DNA of 64,000 nucleotides from Phycisphaeraceae bacterium (GTDB lineage Bacteria > Planctomycetota > Phycisphaerae > Phycisphaerales > UBA1924). The DNA lies in contig JAJTHN010000019.1 of the NCBI GenBank assembly GCA_021297895.1, positions 62,001-126,000 on the forward strand, read 5' to 3'. Positions 18,622 to 27,507 of the stretch are shown one piece after another. The translations under genes and the position numbers were made by a program. The number at the start of each line of letters is the position of its first letter. The stretch's first letter is position 1. The notes beneath the pieces are model-generated. The model saw only the letters and a list, made by a program, of their open reading frames with translations, was not told the origin of the DNA and ran no database searches.

Positions 18622-19812
18622 TCAACGGTTAGCGCCGCCGAGCTTCTTCAGCCGCATGCGGAACTCGTCGGTGTTCGGGCTGGCATCCTCGGCCACGCGC
18701 AGATGGATGAACTCCTTCTCCACCAGCTCGACCAGCGAGCCGTTGAAGTCGATCATGCCGCTCTGCCGGGCCTCGACACTCTTGAGATACTCGCGAAGCT
18801 CGCCCTCGCGAGCCTCGAGGATGAACTTGCGGACCAGCGGGTTGTTGATCAGGATCTCCAGCCCGGGGATGCGCGGAATCTCCGGCTTGAGCGTCGGCAG
18901 CAGCTTCTGGTACACGAACGCACGCATCTGGTACGCCAGAATGCGACGCACCTGCTCGACTTCCTCCTGCTCGAACAGGCCGTAGATTCGGCTGAAGGTC
19001 TGCGTCGTGCTCGAGGCGTGAATGGTCCCGTACACCAGGTGGCCCGTTTCGGCGGCGTGCAGCGCGGCCTCGAAGGTCTCGTTGTCGCGCATTTCGCCGA
19101 CCAGCACGATGTCCGGGTTCTCGCGGACCAGCGCTCGAAGCGCGATCTTGAAGTCCAGGCAGTCGATGCCGATCTCACGCTGATTGATCGTGGCCTTCTT
19201 GTCCGTGAAGATGTACTCGATCGGGTCCTCGATCGTCACGATGTGCACGGGCTTGCGCTCGTTGACGTAGTCGAGCATCGCCGCGATCGTCGTGGACTTA
19301 CCCGAGCCGGTCACGCCGCTGAGCAGCACGATGCCCTGCGGCTGCATGGCGATCTCGGCCATCGAGTCGGGCAGGTACAGGTCGGTGAACTTCCGGATCT
19401 TGCTCGTGATCAGACGGGCGGCCACGCTCAGCTTGCCGCGGGCCTGGAAGAGGTTCACGCGGAAGCGGTTATGGTCGTCGTAGTCGTAGGCGAAGTCGAC
19501 CGAGCCGAACTTGCTCAGATCGCTCAACTGCTCTTCATCGAGGATGTGCCGCGCGATGTTCAGGAACTCTTCGGCCGTCACCGGCGCGGTGTCAAGGCTC
19601 TTCAGCGCGCCGCGGAGACGCACCACCGGCGCCTTGCCGGACTTGAGCAGAAGGTCGCTGGCCTCGAGCTTGATCGCGGCCTTGAGAAAGTCGCCGAAGC
19701 GCGTCGCGTGCGGGTCGTGCTTCTTGTCGGGGTCCAGATGGACATGACCATGTGGCACCTCGTGACGCTTGCTGTGCTTTGACGAATGGTCGATGACGCT
19801 GTGCTCGCTCAT
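18622..19812 (-). CDS. pilT: Twitching motility ATPase PilT
   Basis: PilT powers retraction of type IV pili. The 396 residues contain every hallmark: Walker A GVTGSGKSTT (about residues 165-174), the Asp box IEDPIEY, Walker B DIVLVGEMRD, and the His box TGHLVYGTIHASS. The first 40 residues are an unusual His/Lys/Asp-rich extension (HSSKHSKRHEVPHGHVHLD) that could bind metal. The family also uses close relatives (PilU), which the sequence cannot exclude. It precedes the degenerate PilB-like gene; no pilin or other pilus gene lies in the window. Confidence 0.95.
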   Translation of the reverse strand: MSEHSVIDHSSKHSKRHEVPHGHVHLDPDKKHDPHATRFGDFLKAAIKLEASDLLLKSGKAPVVRLRGALKSLDTAPVTAEEFLNIARHILDEEQLSDLSKFGSVDFAYDYDDHNRFRVNLFQARGKLSVAARLITSKIRKFTDLYLPDSMAEIAMQPQGIVLLSGVTGSGKSTTIAAMLDYVNERKPVHIVTIEDPIEYIFTDKKATINQREIGIDCLDFKIALRALVRENPDIVLVGEMRDNETFEAALHAAETGHLVYGTIHASSTTQTFSRIYGLFEQEEVEQVRRILAYQMRAFVYQKLLPTLKPEIPRIPGLEILINNPLVRKFILEAREGELREYLKSVEARQSGMIDFNGSLVELVEKEFIHLRVAEDASPNTDEFRMRLKKLGGANR

Positions 19813-19980
19813 GCTGCTCTCGACTGTGCAAGGGGTGAAGTGCCACGGGTTCCGCTGGCTCGCGATAAACCGGAAACAACCGACGGCACCGGCGTGAGTC
19901 CGACTGTAGCCCTCGCGCCCGCGAGGTTGACATTTTGCCGTTTCGCACGAAGCACACCATGGTTCCGATACGCCGACGCA

Positions 19981-20016
19981 AAAATGAAAAGCGCCCCGGC
20001 TCTCGCCGGGGCGCTT
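19981..20016 (-). terminator. Rho-independent terminator after the sigma factor gene
   Basis: On the minus strand a 12 bp GC-rich stem (arms 19989-20000 and 20005-20016, loop of 4) is followed by TTTTCATTTT. It lies 100 bases after the sigma factor stop at 20117 and separates it from pilT. The rest of the 304 base gap to pilT shows no gene. Confidence 0.88.
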
Positions 20017-20116
20017 GGGGATTCGCAGTGGGGGCTCTTCGAAAACTCTGACGCGGAGATCACGTCCTCGGAGTCAGGGATACCGCCGTCAATCTGGGCG
20101 GCGGTCCCGTCGGTCG

Positions 20117-21253
20117 TCAGTTCAGCGACATCAACTGCTCGAAGGTGGGCTGCACGCCCTCCTCCTGTGCCCGCTGGGCCTCGGCGGCCTCCTTCAGGGC
20201 ACGGTTGCCGAGGAAGTTCGCTTCAAGTTCGACGCGGATCTTCTCCATCGCCTTGTTCTGGATCTGACGCACACGCTCCTTGGTCACGCCGATGATCTGG
20301 CCAACCTGCTCCAGCGTCATGGGCTTGTCCAGCTCGCCGCTCTCGAGGCCGAAGCGGTGCTCGATCACCGTCCGCTCGACCTCCGTCAGCTCCGCACGAT
20401 TCTCGAGCACGATCCGCTTGACCTCGTCCGCGGCGTCCTTCTCGAACGTCGCTCGCTTGGTCTCCAGGAAGTTGCTCCGCTCCAGCTTGGGGTCAAAGTC
20501 CGTCGGGAACCGCTGGCGATACTTGCTCAGCTTCATCCCCTGGCGGCTGAAGGCCTTGAGGATCGCACGACAGGCGTACGTGCTGAACTTGTACCCGCGG
20601 CCGGCGTCGAACTTGTCCACCGCACGCAGCAGCGCCATGTTGCCCTCGCTGACCAGGTCAGCAAAGTCAACCTCGCTCATGCGCGTGCGCTTGGCCATCG
20701 CCAGCACCAGCGCCAGGTTCGTGTTGGCGATCTGCGTCCGCACCAGGTCCGCCCTGCGATACCAGCGCAGAACATCCTCCGCCTGCTCGCTCGTGGGCTT
20801 GCGGCTGGTGGTGGCCCAGACCTCCTGCTGAATCTTCCAGATCCGGTATCGCGCGAAGTTGTACTGGTGGAACAGCACCTTCTCCTGCGCACCGGTCAGG
20901 ATGACCTGCTGGGCGGTCTTGATCGTCCGCGTGCGGCCCGAAAGATCGTCCATCACGGGGTGATACCACGTGGTGTCCGGCTTCGGAATCGCCGGGGCCT
21001 CGTCGTAAATCTTCAACTCCGCCGACTCCTCGTAGAACGCCGGAGAGTCGATGAAGTCCTGCTCCTGCTCAAGGATCGCCGCCAGGAGCTTCTCGTCCTC
21101 CCGGCTCAGCGTCCGCTTGACCTTGCGCGGCGCATCGGTCTTGCCCATCTTCACGGGCTTGACCTCCGCAAGATCCACGCGATTGCGACGCCGATGCTGC
21201 TGCAAAGGCGAAACGCTCGCGGGTGTCGTGGGCATCAGTGGGGTGCTTTCCAT
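20117..21253 (-). CDS. Sigma-70 family RNA polymerase sigma factor (RpoD/SigA type)
   Basis: The start is the ATG at 21253 with GAGAGG just upstream, giving 378 residues; the 110 further open codons are not credible. After a basic N-terminal part, region 1.2-2 is visible (TNLALVLAMAKR, DLVSEGNMALLRAVDKFD, YKFSTYACRAILKAFSRQ). Region 4 is complete (LTEVERTVIEHRFGLE, MTLEQVGQIIGVTKERVRQIQNKAMEKIR). An insertion of about 60 residues precedes region 2 (residues near 60-120, with WYHPVMDD). It may be the housekeeping factor or a close planctomycete paralogue. An 840 base empty region lies upstream. Confidence 0.9.
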   Translation of the reverse strand: MESTPLMPTTPASVSPLQQHRRRNRVDLAEVKPVKMGKTDAPRKVKRTLSREDEKLLAAILEQEQDFIDSPAFYEESAELKIYDEAPAIPKPDTTWYHPVMDDLSGRTRTIKTAQQVILTGAQEKVLFHQYNFARYRIWKIQQEVWATTSRKPTSEQAEDVLRWYRRADLVRTQIANTNLALVLAMAKRTRMSEVDFADLVSEGNMALLRAVDKFDAGRGYKFSTYACRAILKAFSRQGMKLSKYRQRFPTDFDPKLERSNFLETKRATFEKDAADEVKRIVLENRAELTEVERTVIEHRFGLESGELDKPMTLEQVGQIIGVTKERVRQIQNKAMEKIRVELEANFLGNRALKEAAEAQRAQEEGVQPTFEQLMSLN

Positions 21254-22093
21254 GGGCCTCTCGTGATCAGTGTCCTGTCCTGCGTGGTTCACTCTGCTCG
21301 TTCGTTCCGCCTTCGCGGCGGCTTGGTTCTTGACTTCTCTCATCGCCGCGGCGGCATCCGCCCTGACCCCCCGATTCAACCCGGCCTTCGTTCTGGAGTT
21401 CCTCGCAGCGATGACTGCGCCTCCAATGCTCTTCTCGCAAACGTCGTCCGCGGCCATCAGCCACATGCCAACAGGCCGTCCAAGGAACGAACTCCCAACA
21501 ATCCACTCGTCCGGGGTTCCCCCAGGCGAGAAGGCCTCAACCGAACACAGCTCCCGGCCGGTCATCATCCCACGCTCGAGCATCCAACTTCAACCTCTCA
21601 CCGCACTCGTCAACAGGTCGCCCGCATTCTTTCACCATTCGGCCTCTCGCCTGCCGTTCACGCTTGCGGCCTCGCCTCCATATACGTCGCCGAGTCGCGA
21701 TCGTTTCGATTCTACCCAACGTTTCCTACACTTTTCCTTCACTCTATCTTGACTGAAAGTCCGCTTTTCGCAGGTGCCAAAACTCCAAAACCTCCCCAAT
21801 TCACCAATTTGAGGGAGTCGAAATCACTTTGTGCCCTCTCGCTTTCCAGTCGGCCGCCCGTGTTCCTATCAAAAACCGATCAAGAGTCTGCTTTATTCCG
21901 AAGGGCCCTAACCATACCACACACATCTTCTAGAACAAGCGTACAGCAGGCAAAGTGCCCTCAGTCCTTGGCGGCGATTCAATCCTTTGCGATTCCGCGC
22001 GCTTTCCGGTCTATCCTCGTAAAGCCCAAACCGGCCGCCTCGGCTGGTTTGGGCACGTTTTCGGACCCAAACCCAACTTGGGAGTGACGACTC
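21254..22093. other. Long divergent intergenic region
   Basis: This 840 base gap separates the sigma factor (minus) from sodA (plus). It is noticeably more A/T-rich than its surroundings between about 21700 and 21950, fitting promoters for both genes. I find no convincing protein: open frames here have no start signals or natural composition. A hairpin occurs near the sodA end (separate entry). A small RNA or long 5' leader is possible. Confidence 0.5.
22024..22054 (+). promoter_or_regulatory. Hairpin in the sodA leader
   Basis: A 13 bp imperfect stem (arms 22024-22036 and 22042-22054, GCCCAAACC pairing with GGTTTGGGC) with a 5-base loop is followed by ACGTTTTCGG, 40 bases before sodA. It could be an attenuator, an mRNA-stabilising hairpin, or a weak terminator of an upstream leader transcript. 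Confidence 0.5.
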
Positions 22094-22735
22094 GTGCCAT
22101 ACACCCTGCCCGCGCTTCCGTATGCCCTCAATGCTCTTGAGCCCCACATCGACGCCAAGACGATGGAGATCCATAGCCAGAAGCATCACGCGGCGTACGT
22201 GACCAACGCCAACAAAGCCCTTGAGGGCACGGCGTTCGCCGATGTTCAGGCGGAGGTCATGATCACGCGCCTGGCGGAGCTGCCGGAGGACAAGCGGGCG
22301 GTGGTGCGCAATAACGCCGGCGGGCACGTGAACCACTCGCACTTCTGGCGCATCCTCGCGCCGGCGGGCAACGGCGGCGGAGGCACTCCTTCGGGCGACT
22401 TGCTCGAGGCGATCAACGCCGCGTTCGGCTCGTTCGACCAGTTCAAGGCTCAGTTCGCGGACGCGGCGACGAAGCGCTTCGGTTCAGGCTGGGCGTGGCT
22501 CTGCTGGCACAAGGGCGACAAGAAGCTCAAGGTCTGCTCCACGGCCAATCAGGACAATCCGCTCATGGGCGGCGCTTTGGCGGGGTGCGAGGGAACGCCG
22601 ATTCTCGGGCTGGATGTCTGGGAGCACGCGTACTACCTCAACTATCAGAATCGCCGCCCGGACTACATCAGCGCGTTCTGGAACGTCGTCAACTGGGCCG
22701 AGGTTGCTCGCAACCTGGCCGCAGCGAAAGCCTAA
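22094..22735 (+). CDS. sodA: Superoxide dismutase, manganese type
   Basis: The enzyme converts superoxide to hydrogen peroxide and oxygen. The GTG at 22094 is 9 bases after GGGAG and gives the normal start [16 protein letters not shown]. Metal ligands are visible: His27 in MEIHSQKHH, the His of NHSHFW, and the Asp and His of DVWEHAYY. The GGHVNHS pattern is that of Mn enzymes rather than the Ala-Gln type of Fe enzymes, although cambialistic use cannot be excluded. Length 213 is slightly above the usual 200. No signal peptide is present, so it is cytoplasmic. A putative manganese-handling ATPase lies 2 kb downstream. Confidence 0.96.
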   Translation: MPYTLPALPYALNALEPHIDAKTMEIHSQKHHAAYVTNANKALEGTAFADVQAEVMITRLAELPEDKRAVVRNNAGGHVNHSHFWRILAPAGNGGGGTPSGDLLEAINAAFGSFDQFKAQFADAATKRFGSGWAWLCWHKGDKKLKVCSTANQDNPLMGGALAGCEGTPILGLDVWEHAYYLNYQNRRPDYISAFWNVVNWAEVARNLAAAKA

Positions 22736-22809
22736 GTTTTGTCGTTCGGTTTCGGTGTGTCAGACCCCCTGTCGGCCGATTGGCTGCCCAAGCCTGAAAG
22801 GTATGTGTG

Positions 22810-24198
22810 ATGAGCAAGAACGTCTTTCTGACGCTGTGGCTGCTTACTCCGTTGGCGATTGTCGTGGCACTCGGCTTGGCGGTTGATCGCGAGGCCGCGA
22901 AGAAGAGCCGGGAGCGCGTTGCGCAGGCGCGGACGGCCGCGCTGCTCGCGTCGGCCTCGGGTCAGCCCGCCGCGGAGGCAGCAAAGGCGGCCGATGCCGC
23001 ACCCGCCGCGAAGATGGTCCGTCCGGAGTCGCTGGAGCAGGGCTTCGTTCTCGTCGTCAAGGACGCGGCGGGTCTGGCCAGCGCCAACAGCCCGATCTAC
23101 CTCGCGGGCAGCCACAACGGCTGGGACCCGAGCGACAGGACGCAGATTCTCACGCCGCGATCCGACCTTCGTTGGCAGATCGTCGTGCCGAAGCTCAAGA
23201 GCGACGCAGGGCTCGCGTTCAAGTTCACGCGCGGCAATTGGGACACGTGCGAGGTGAGTGAGACGCTCGCGGACATCGACAACCGCTCGCTGCCGATGGT
23301 CGACGCGAGCAAGCTCGCGCCGGGCGAGAAGCCGATCTTCGAATTTGTCGTGCCCAAGTGGGCCGATCAGCGGCCCAACTCCGCCGCCCGTCCGGATCTT
23401 GATCCGTACTACACCATCAGCGCGACGGGCACGGTCCGCCGCGTGCAGGTTGCCGGCGGCGGCGTCCCGGCGCTGCGCGATGTTCTGGTCTGGCTCCCGC
23501 CGGGGTATGAGGATGAGGCGAACAAGGACCGCCGCTATCCGGTTCTGTACCTGCAGGACGGGCAGAACATCTTCATGAAGATGCCGACGGCTCCCGGCGA
23601 GTGGGGCGCGGATGAAACGGCGACCAAGCTCATCGAGGCGGGCAAGGTTGAGCCCATGATCATCGTCGCGATGCCGAACAGCGGGCGCGGTCGCATGAGC
23701 GAGTACTCGCCGTTCCCGATCGTCAACGACGCCGCGCCGCGCGGGCGCGAGTATGTGCAGTGGCTCACCAGCGAGGTCATGCCCCGCATTGATCGCGCCT
23801 TCCGCACCAAGACCGGCCCGGCCAACACCGCCATCGGCGGCTCGAGCCTGGGCGCGGTGATCGCGTTGTACGCGGCGCAGAGCCGCTCGGATGTCTTCGG
23901 GAGTGTTCTTGCCGAGAGCCTTCCGCTGACCAACGCCGATGGCGCGGTCGCGACGTACTTCAGCACGCAGAGCGCCTGGCCCTCGCGTCTCTTCCTTGGC
24001 GTGGGCGGCAAGGAGTTCGACACGCCCGAGGCCAGCAAGCGTCTGGTCATCGCGACGCAGGCGCTGGAGGCGGCGATCAAGTCCAAGTCCGCATCGACGA
24101 AGGTGACGCTGGCCGTCGACCCCGCCGCGGAGCACAACGAGCTGGCTTGGAGCGAGCGTTTCGGGCGTGCACTCGAGTTCCTGTTCGCCAAGCCCTGA
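22810..24198 (+). CDS. Secreted esterase with N-terminal carbohydrate-binding-like domain
   Basis: The ATG at 22810 is preceded by AAAGG; a GTG one codon earlier is the alternative. The first 26 residues are a signal or membrane anchor. A CBM20/CBM48-like beta domain follows (IYLAGSHNGWDPSDRTQI at about residues 96-115). A second part is an alpha/beta hydrolase of the esterase D/Fes type: VLVWLPPGY, YPVLYLQDGQNIF, nucleophile elbow GGSSLGAVIAL, and a closing His in AAEHNELAW. These enzymes hydrolyse carbohydrate or siderophore esters in the periplasm or outside; the substrate cannot be read from sequence. It starts 74 bases after sodA, possibly in the same transcript. Confidence 0.87.
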   Translation: MSKNVFLTLWLLTPLAIVVALGLAVDREAAKKSRERVAQARTAALLASASGQPAAEAAKAADAAPAAKMVRPESLEQGFVLVVKDAAGLASANSPIYLAGSHNGWDPSDRTQILTPRSDLRWQIVVPKLKSDAGLAFKFTRGNWDTCEVSETLADIDNRSLPMVDASKLAPGEKPIFEFVVPKWADQRPNSAARPDLDPYYTISATGTVRRVQVAGGGVPALRDVLVWLPPGYEDEANKDRRYPVLYLQDGQNIFMKMPTAPGEWGADETATKLIEAGKVEPMIIVAMPNSGRGRMSEYSPFPIVNDAAPRGREYVQWLTSEVMPRIDRAFRTKTGPANTAIGGSSLGAVIALYAAQSRSDVFGSVLAESLPLTNADGAVATYFSTQSAWPSRLFLGVGGKEFDTPEASKRLVIATQALEAAIKSKSASTKVTLAVDPAAEHNELAWSERFGRALEFLFAKP

Positions 24199-24334
24199 GC
24201 GAGCGGGTGGCTCGGTTGAGTGTTCGCGGTCTTCGCGGACTCTGCGCGCTGGCAGTTTGGGAGGTTTGTGCGGGCTGCGGATCCTCCGGGCTCCTTGTCC
24301 CGCCCGAACTTGGTGAGTATCCTCAGAACTGACA

Positions 24335-24480
24335 CTTCCTGTGGGGAGTAGCCTCCCGCTGATGCGGGGCTCGGTTCGTCAATACGGCAGGGTTTTCCTT
24401 GCCCGGACCGATGCGGACGCCAACGGCGTCTGGTGCCAGACCACGGATCGACCCCTGGCGATCGGCGGTAGCCGACTGCC
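24335..24480 (+). promoter_or_regulatory. yybP-ykoY family (Mn2+) riboswitch candidate
   Basis: The leader of the P-type ATPase contains GGGGAGTAGCC (24343-24353), the most conserved sequence of this riboswitch class. It is followed by a short hairpin, then CGTCAATACGGC and a GGG-CCC helix leading into GGACCGATG, the expected second half of the Mn2+ pocket. A further hairpin sits just before the ribosome binding site GGAG (24484-24487). The class is known to bind manganese and to control MntP, TerC/YkoY-type and P-type ATPase exporters. Boundaries are approximate; the match was made by eye. Confidence 0.75.
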
Positions 24481-24495
24481 CCTGGAGCGCTTCCG

Positions 24496-27381
24496 ATGGT
24501 CACTGCGCCCCCTTCGCAGACATCAACCACCCGTCCTGCTGCGTCGTCCAACGGCGAGGCTGGCTCATGGCACATGCTCGAAGTCGCCGCGGCGATGTCT
24601 CGCGTGGATGTCGGCAGCGCGGGCTTGAGCGATGACGCGGTTGCGCAGCGCCGGGCGAAGTTCGGTCGGAACGAACTGACCGAACGCGGCGGTCGCACGA
24701 TCGGGCAGATCATCTTCGAGCAGGTTCGGGGAGTGATGATCCTCATGCTCGTTGGTGCCGCGATCCTCGCGCTGGCGCTGGGCAAGGCGGTTGACGGTGT
24801 GGCGATTCTCGCGATCGTCGTGCTGTTCGTGGTGCTTGGCGTCGTGCAGGAGTACCGGGCGCAGAAGGCGATCGCGGCGTTGAAGCAGATGTCCTCGCCC
24901 ACGGTCCGCGTTCGCCGTTCGGGGCAGGTGATCGAACTGCCCGCGGCGGACCTCGTCCCCGGCGACATCGTGCAGATCGAGAACGGCAACGTCGTGCCGG
25001 CGGACCTGCGGGTGATCGAGAGCGTGAACCTGCGGATTCAGGAAGCGCCGCTGACCGGCGAGAGCGAGCCGGTGGAGAAGGTCACGCACGCGTTGAGCGA
25101 TCCGGAGATGCCGCTGGGCGACCGCGTGAACATGGCGTACATGGGCACGTTCTGCTCGTTCGGCCGCGGGGTTGGTGTGGTTGTGCAGACGGGCATGACC
25201 ACGGAACTGGGCAAGGTCGCGACGATGATCCAGAACGTGGCCCATCAGGCCACGCCGCTGCAGAAGCGGCTGGACAAGCTCGCGAAGATGCTCGCGGTGG
25301 TCGCGGTCGTGATCGCGGTGCTGGTGCTCATCAGCGATGTGGTCCGTGGCGTGCCGATCACCGATGGTCTGCTGATCGCGGTTGCGGTCGCGGTGGCGAT
25401 CGTGCCCGAGGGCCTGCCCGCGGTGCTGACCTTCACGCTGGCGCTGGGCGCGCAGCGGATGCTCAAGCGCAAGGCGCTGATTCGCAAGCTGCCGGCGGTC
25501 GAGACGCTCGGCAGCGTGACGGTGATCTGTTCGGACAAGACGGGCACGCTGACGCAGAATCGCATGACGGTCACGTCGCTGGACGTCGCCGGGACCAAGA
25601 TCGACGTGGCCGAACTCGGTCGCGCATCGGGCAAGACGGCGACGGTGGCGTCGTCGCTGGCGCTGCCGCGATCGTCCCCCGGCGCGACGCTGCTGCTGGC
25701 GGCGGGGCAGTTGTGCAACGACGCGACGCTGGAGGTTGCTCAGGGTTCGGGCGAGATGACCAGCGTGGGCGATCCGACGGAGTCGGCTCTGGTCTTTGCC
25801 GCGGCGAGGTTCGGGCTGCTCAAGCGCGACCTTGAGCGTGCCCTGCCTCGTGTTGCGGAGCTGCCGTTTGATTCGGATCGCAAGCGGATGACGACCGTGC
25901 ACCGACTGGGCGAACCGGTGCGGATTGACGGCTTGACGCTGCCCGCGGAAACCAGCGGCGCGCCGCTGCTGGCGCTGGTCAAGGGCGCGGTCGATGGACT
26001 GATGCCGCTCATCACGAACATTCTCACGCCCGAGGGCGTGCGGCCGATGAACGAAGACTTCCGCCGGCGCGTGATGGCCAGCAACGACGCGATGGGGGCG
26101 GGTGGTATGCGTGTGCTCGCGGTGGCGTATCGCACGCTGAGCGTGGCGCCCCGGCCGGGCGAGCAGGATGTCGTCGAGCAGGATCTGACGCTCGTGGGGC
26201 TGGTCGGCATGATCGACCCGCCGCGGCCGGAAGTTCGCGACGCGGTGGCGACGTGCAAGCGAGCGGGCATCCGCCCGATCATGATCACCGGCGACCACCC
26301 GCTGACCGCCCGCGCGATCGCGGCGGAACTGGGCATCACCACCAACGACGGCCGGGCCGTCACCGGTGTCGAGCTGGAGCGAATGAACAGCGAGCAGTTC
26401 CGCGAGGTTGTCCGCACGACCAATGTGTTCGCCCGCGTGAGCCCGGAGCACAAGCTCAAGCTCGTCGAGGCCCTGCAGGCCAACGGGGAGATCGTCGCGA
26501 TGACCGGCGACGGCGTGAACGATGCGCCGGCACTGAAGAAGGCCGACATCGGCGTGGCGATGGGCATCACCGGTACCGACGTGGCCAAGGAAGCCGCGGA
26601 CATGGTGCTGCTGGATGACAACTTCGCGACGATCGTCGCGGCGGTCGAGGAAGGCCGCATCGTTTACGACAACCTCAAGCGCTTCGTGCTGTTCTCGATC
26701 GCCGGAAACATCGGCAAGGTGGCGATCGTCGCGTTCCCACCGTTGATCGGTTTGCCCAAGCTGCTCGTGGCGTTCCAGGTGCTCTTCAGCAATCTGCTGA
26801 CCGACGGTCTGCTCGGTCTGGGCATGGGCGTTGAGCGGGGCGAGAGCAACGTGATGAAGCGTCCGCCGTATCGCCCCGATGAGAGCATCTTCAGCCGCGG
26901 CGGTGGCTGGCACGTCGCATGGCTGGGTTCGCTCATCGCGGTCATCGTCATCGGTGTCGCCTGGTGGTACCACAACGAGCTGCTCAAGACCGCGCGGGGA
27001 GGCGTGTTCCAGGAGTATGCGCCAGATGCCGAGGGCAAGGCGACGATCATGCCCTCGACGATGTACCTGCAGTTGCTGACCATGGTGTTCATGGTGCTGG
27101 CGATCATCCAGATGATGCGCGTGCTGGGCATCCGCAGTTTCGTGGACCCGATCTGGAAGTCGGCCCTGTCGGGCAACCGCACGCTGGTGGCGATGCTGGG
27201 CGTGGCGGCGACGCTGCAGGCGCTGGCGGTGTTCTTCCCGCCGACGCAGCAGTACTTCTCGACAACCAGCGCGGGCAACGCGGGCCTGATGGCCGTGGGC
27301 CTTGGCCTTGTGTCGGGCGTGATCGTGCTGGTGGCGATGGAGATCGAGAAGATCATCCGCCGCCGCGGCATTCAGGCCTGA
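24496..27381 (+). CDS. P-type cation-transporting ATPase, probable Mn2+/Ca2+ exporter
   Basis: The gene encodes 961 residues of a type II P-type ATPase. Landmarks in order: N-terminal cation domain ([14 protein letters not shown]), actuator loop [11 protein letters not shown]4 ion-binding helix [12 protein letters not shown], phosphorylation site Asp347 in SDKTGTLTQ, nucleotide loop KGAVDGL, and hinge [22 protein letters not shown] is typical of calcium/manganese pumps. The ATG at 24496 has GGAG 8 bases upstream. The riboswitch-like leader suggests that manganese excess induces it; assignment to Mn rather than Ca is an inference from that. A bidirectional terminator follows. Confidence 0.93.
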   Translation: MVTAPPSQTSTTRPAASSNGEAGSWHMLEVAAAMSRVDVGSAGLSDDAVAQRRAKFGRNELTERGGRTIGQIIFEQVRGVMILMLVGAAILALALGKAVDGVAILAIVVLFVVLGVVQEYRAQKAIAALKQMSSPTVRVRRSGQVIELPAADLVPGDIVQIENGNVVPADLRVIESVNLRIQEAPLTGESEPVEKVTHALSDPEMPLGDRVNMAYMGTFCSFGRGVGVVVQTGMTTELGKVATMIQNVAHQATPLQKRLDKLAKMLAVVAVVIAVLVLISDVVRGVPITDGLLIAVAVAVAIVPEGLPAVLTFTLALGAQRMLKRKALIRKLPAVETLGSVTVICSDKTGTLTQNRMTVTSLDVAGTKIDVAELGRASGKTATVASSLALPRSSPGATLLLAAGQLCNDATLEVAQGSGEMTSVGDPTESALVFAAARFGLLKRDLERALPRVAELPFDSDRKRMTTVHRLGEPVRIDGLTLPAETSGAPLLALVKGAVDGLMPLITNILTPEGVRPMNEDFRRRVMASNDAMGAGGMRVLAVAYRTLSVAPRPGEQDVVEQDLTLVGLVGMIDPPRPEVRDAVATCKRAGIRPIMITGDHPLTARAIAAELGITTNDGRAVTGVELERMNSEQFREVVRTTNVFARVSPEHKLKLVEALQANGEIVAMTGDGVNDAPALKKADIGVAMGITGTDVAKEAADMVLLDDNFATIVAAVEEGRIVYDNLKRFVLFSIAGNIGKVAIVAFPPLIGLPKLLVAFQVLFSNLLTDGLLGLGMGVERGESNVMKRPPYRPDESIFSRGGGWHVAWLGSLIAVIVIGVAWWYHNELLKTARGGVFQEYAPDAEGKATIMPSTMYLQLLTMVFMVLAIIQMMRVLGIRSFVDPIWKSALSGNRTLVAMLGVAATLQALAVFFPPTQQYFSTTSAGNAGLMAVGLGLVSGVIVLVAMEIEKIIRRRGIQA

Positions 27382-27414
27382 GGTCCGGGCGGAAGGTAGC
27401 AACGGACAAACACA

Positions 27415-27450
27415 AACGCCGAGCGGTGATGAGCCGCTCGGCGTTGTGCT
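27415..27450. terminator. Bidirectional terminator between ATPase and VIT/VWA genes
   Basis: A perfect 12 bp stem (arms 27415-27426 and 27434-27445, loop of 7) separates two convergent genes. On the plus side GTGCTTTGG follows; on the minus side the stem is followed by TGTTTGT. Both T-runs are modest. Confidence 0.75.
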
Positions 27451-27507
27451 TTGGAGTTGGCCCGCGCGGGCCGGAGTCGGTGGGTGCGTTGTCGGACCGC
27501 CTCTGCC

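Noticed and set aside
21254-21583. 110-residue N-terminal extension of the sigma factor
   Set aside because: The ATG at 21253 has a binding site and the extension has no sigma-like sequence.
24565-27402. Minus-strand open frame of 945 codons opposite the P-type ATPase
   Set aside because: Same GC artefact; composition is unnatural and the plus-strand gene has all catalytic motifs.
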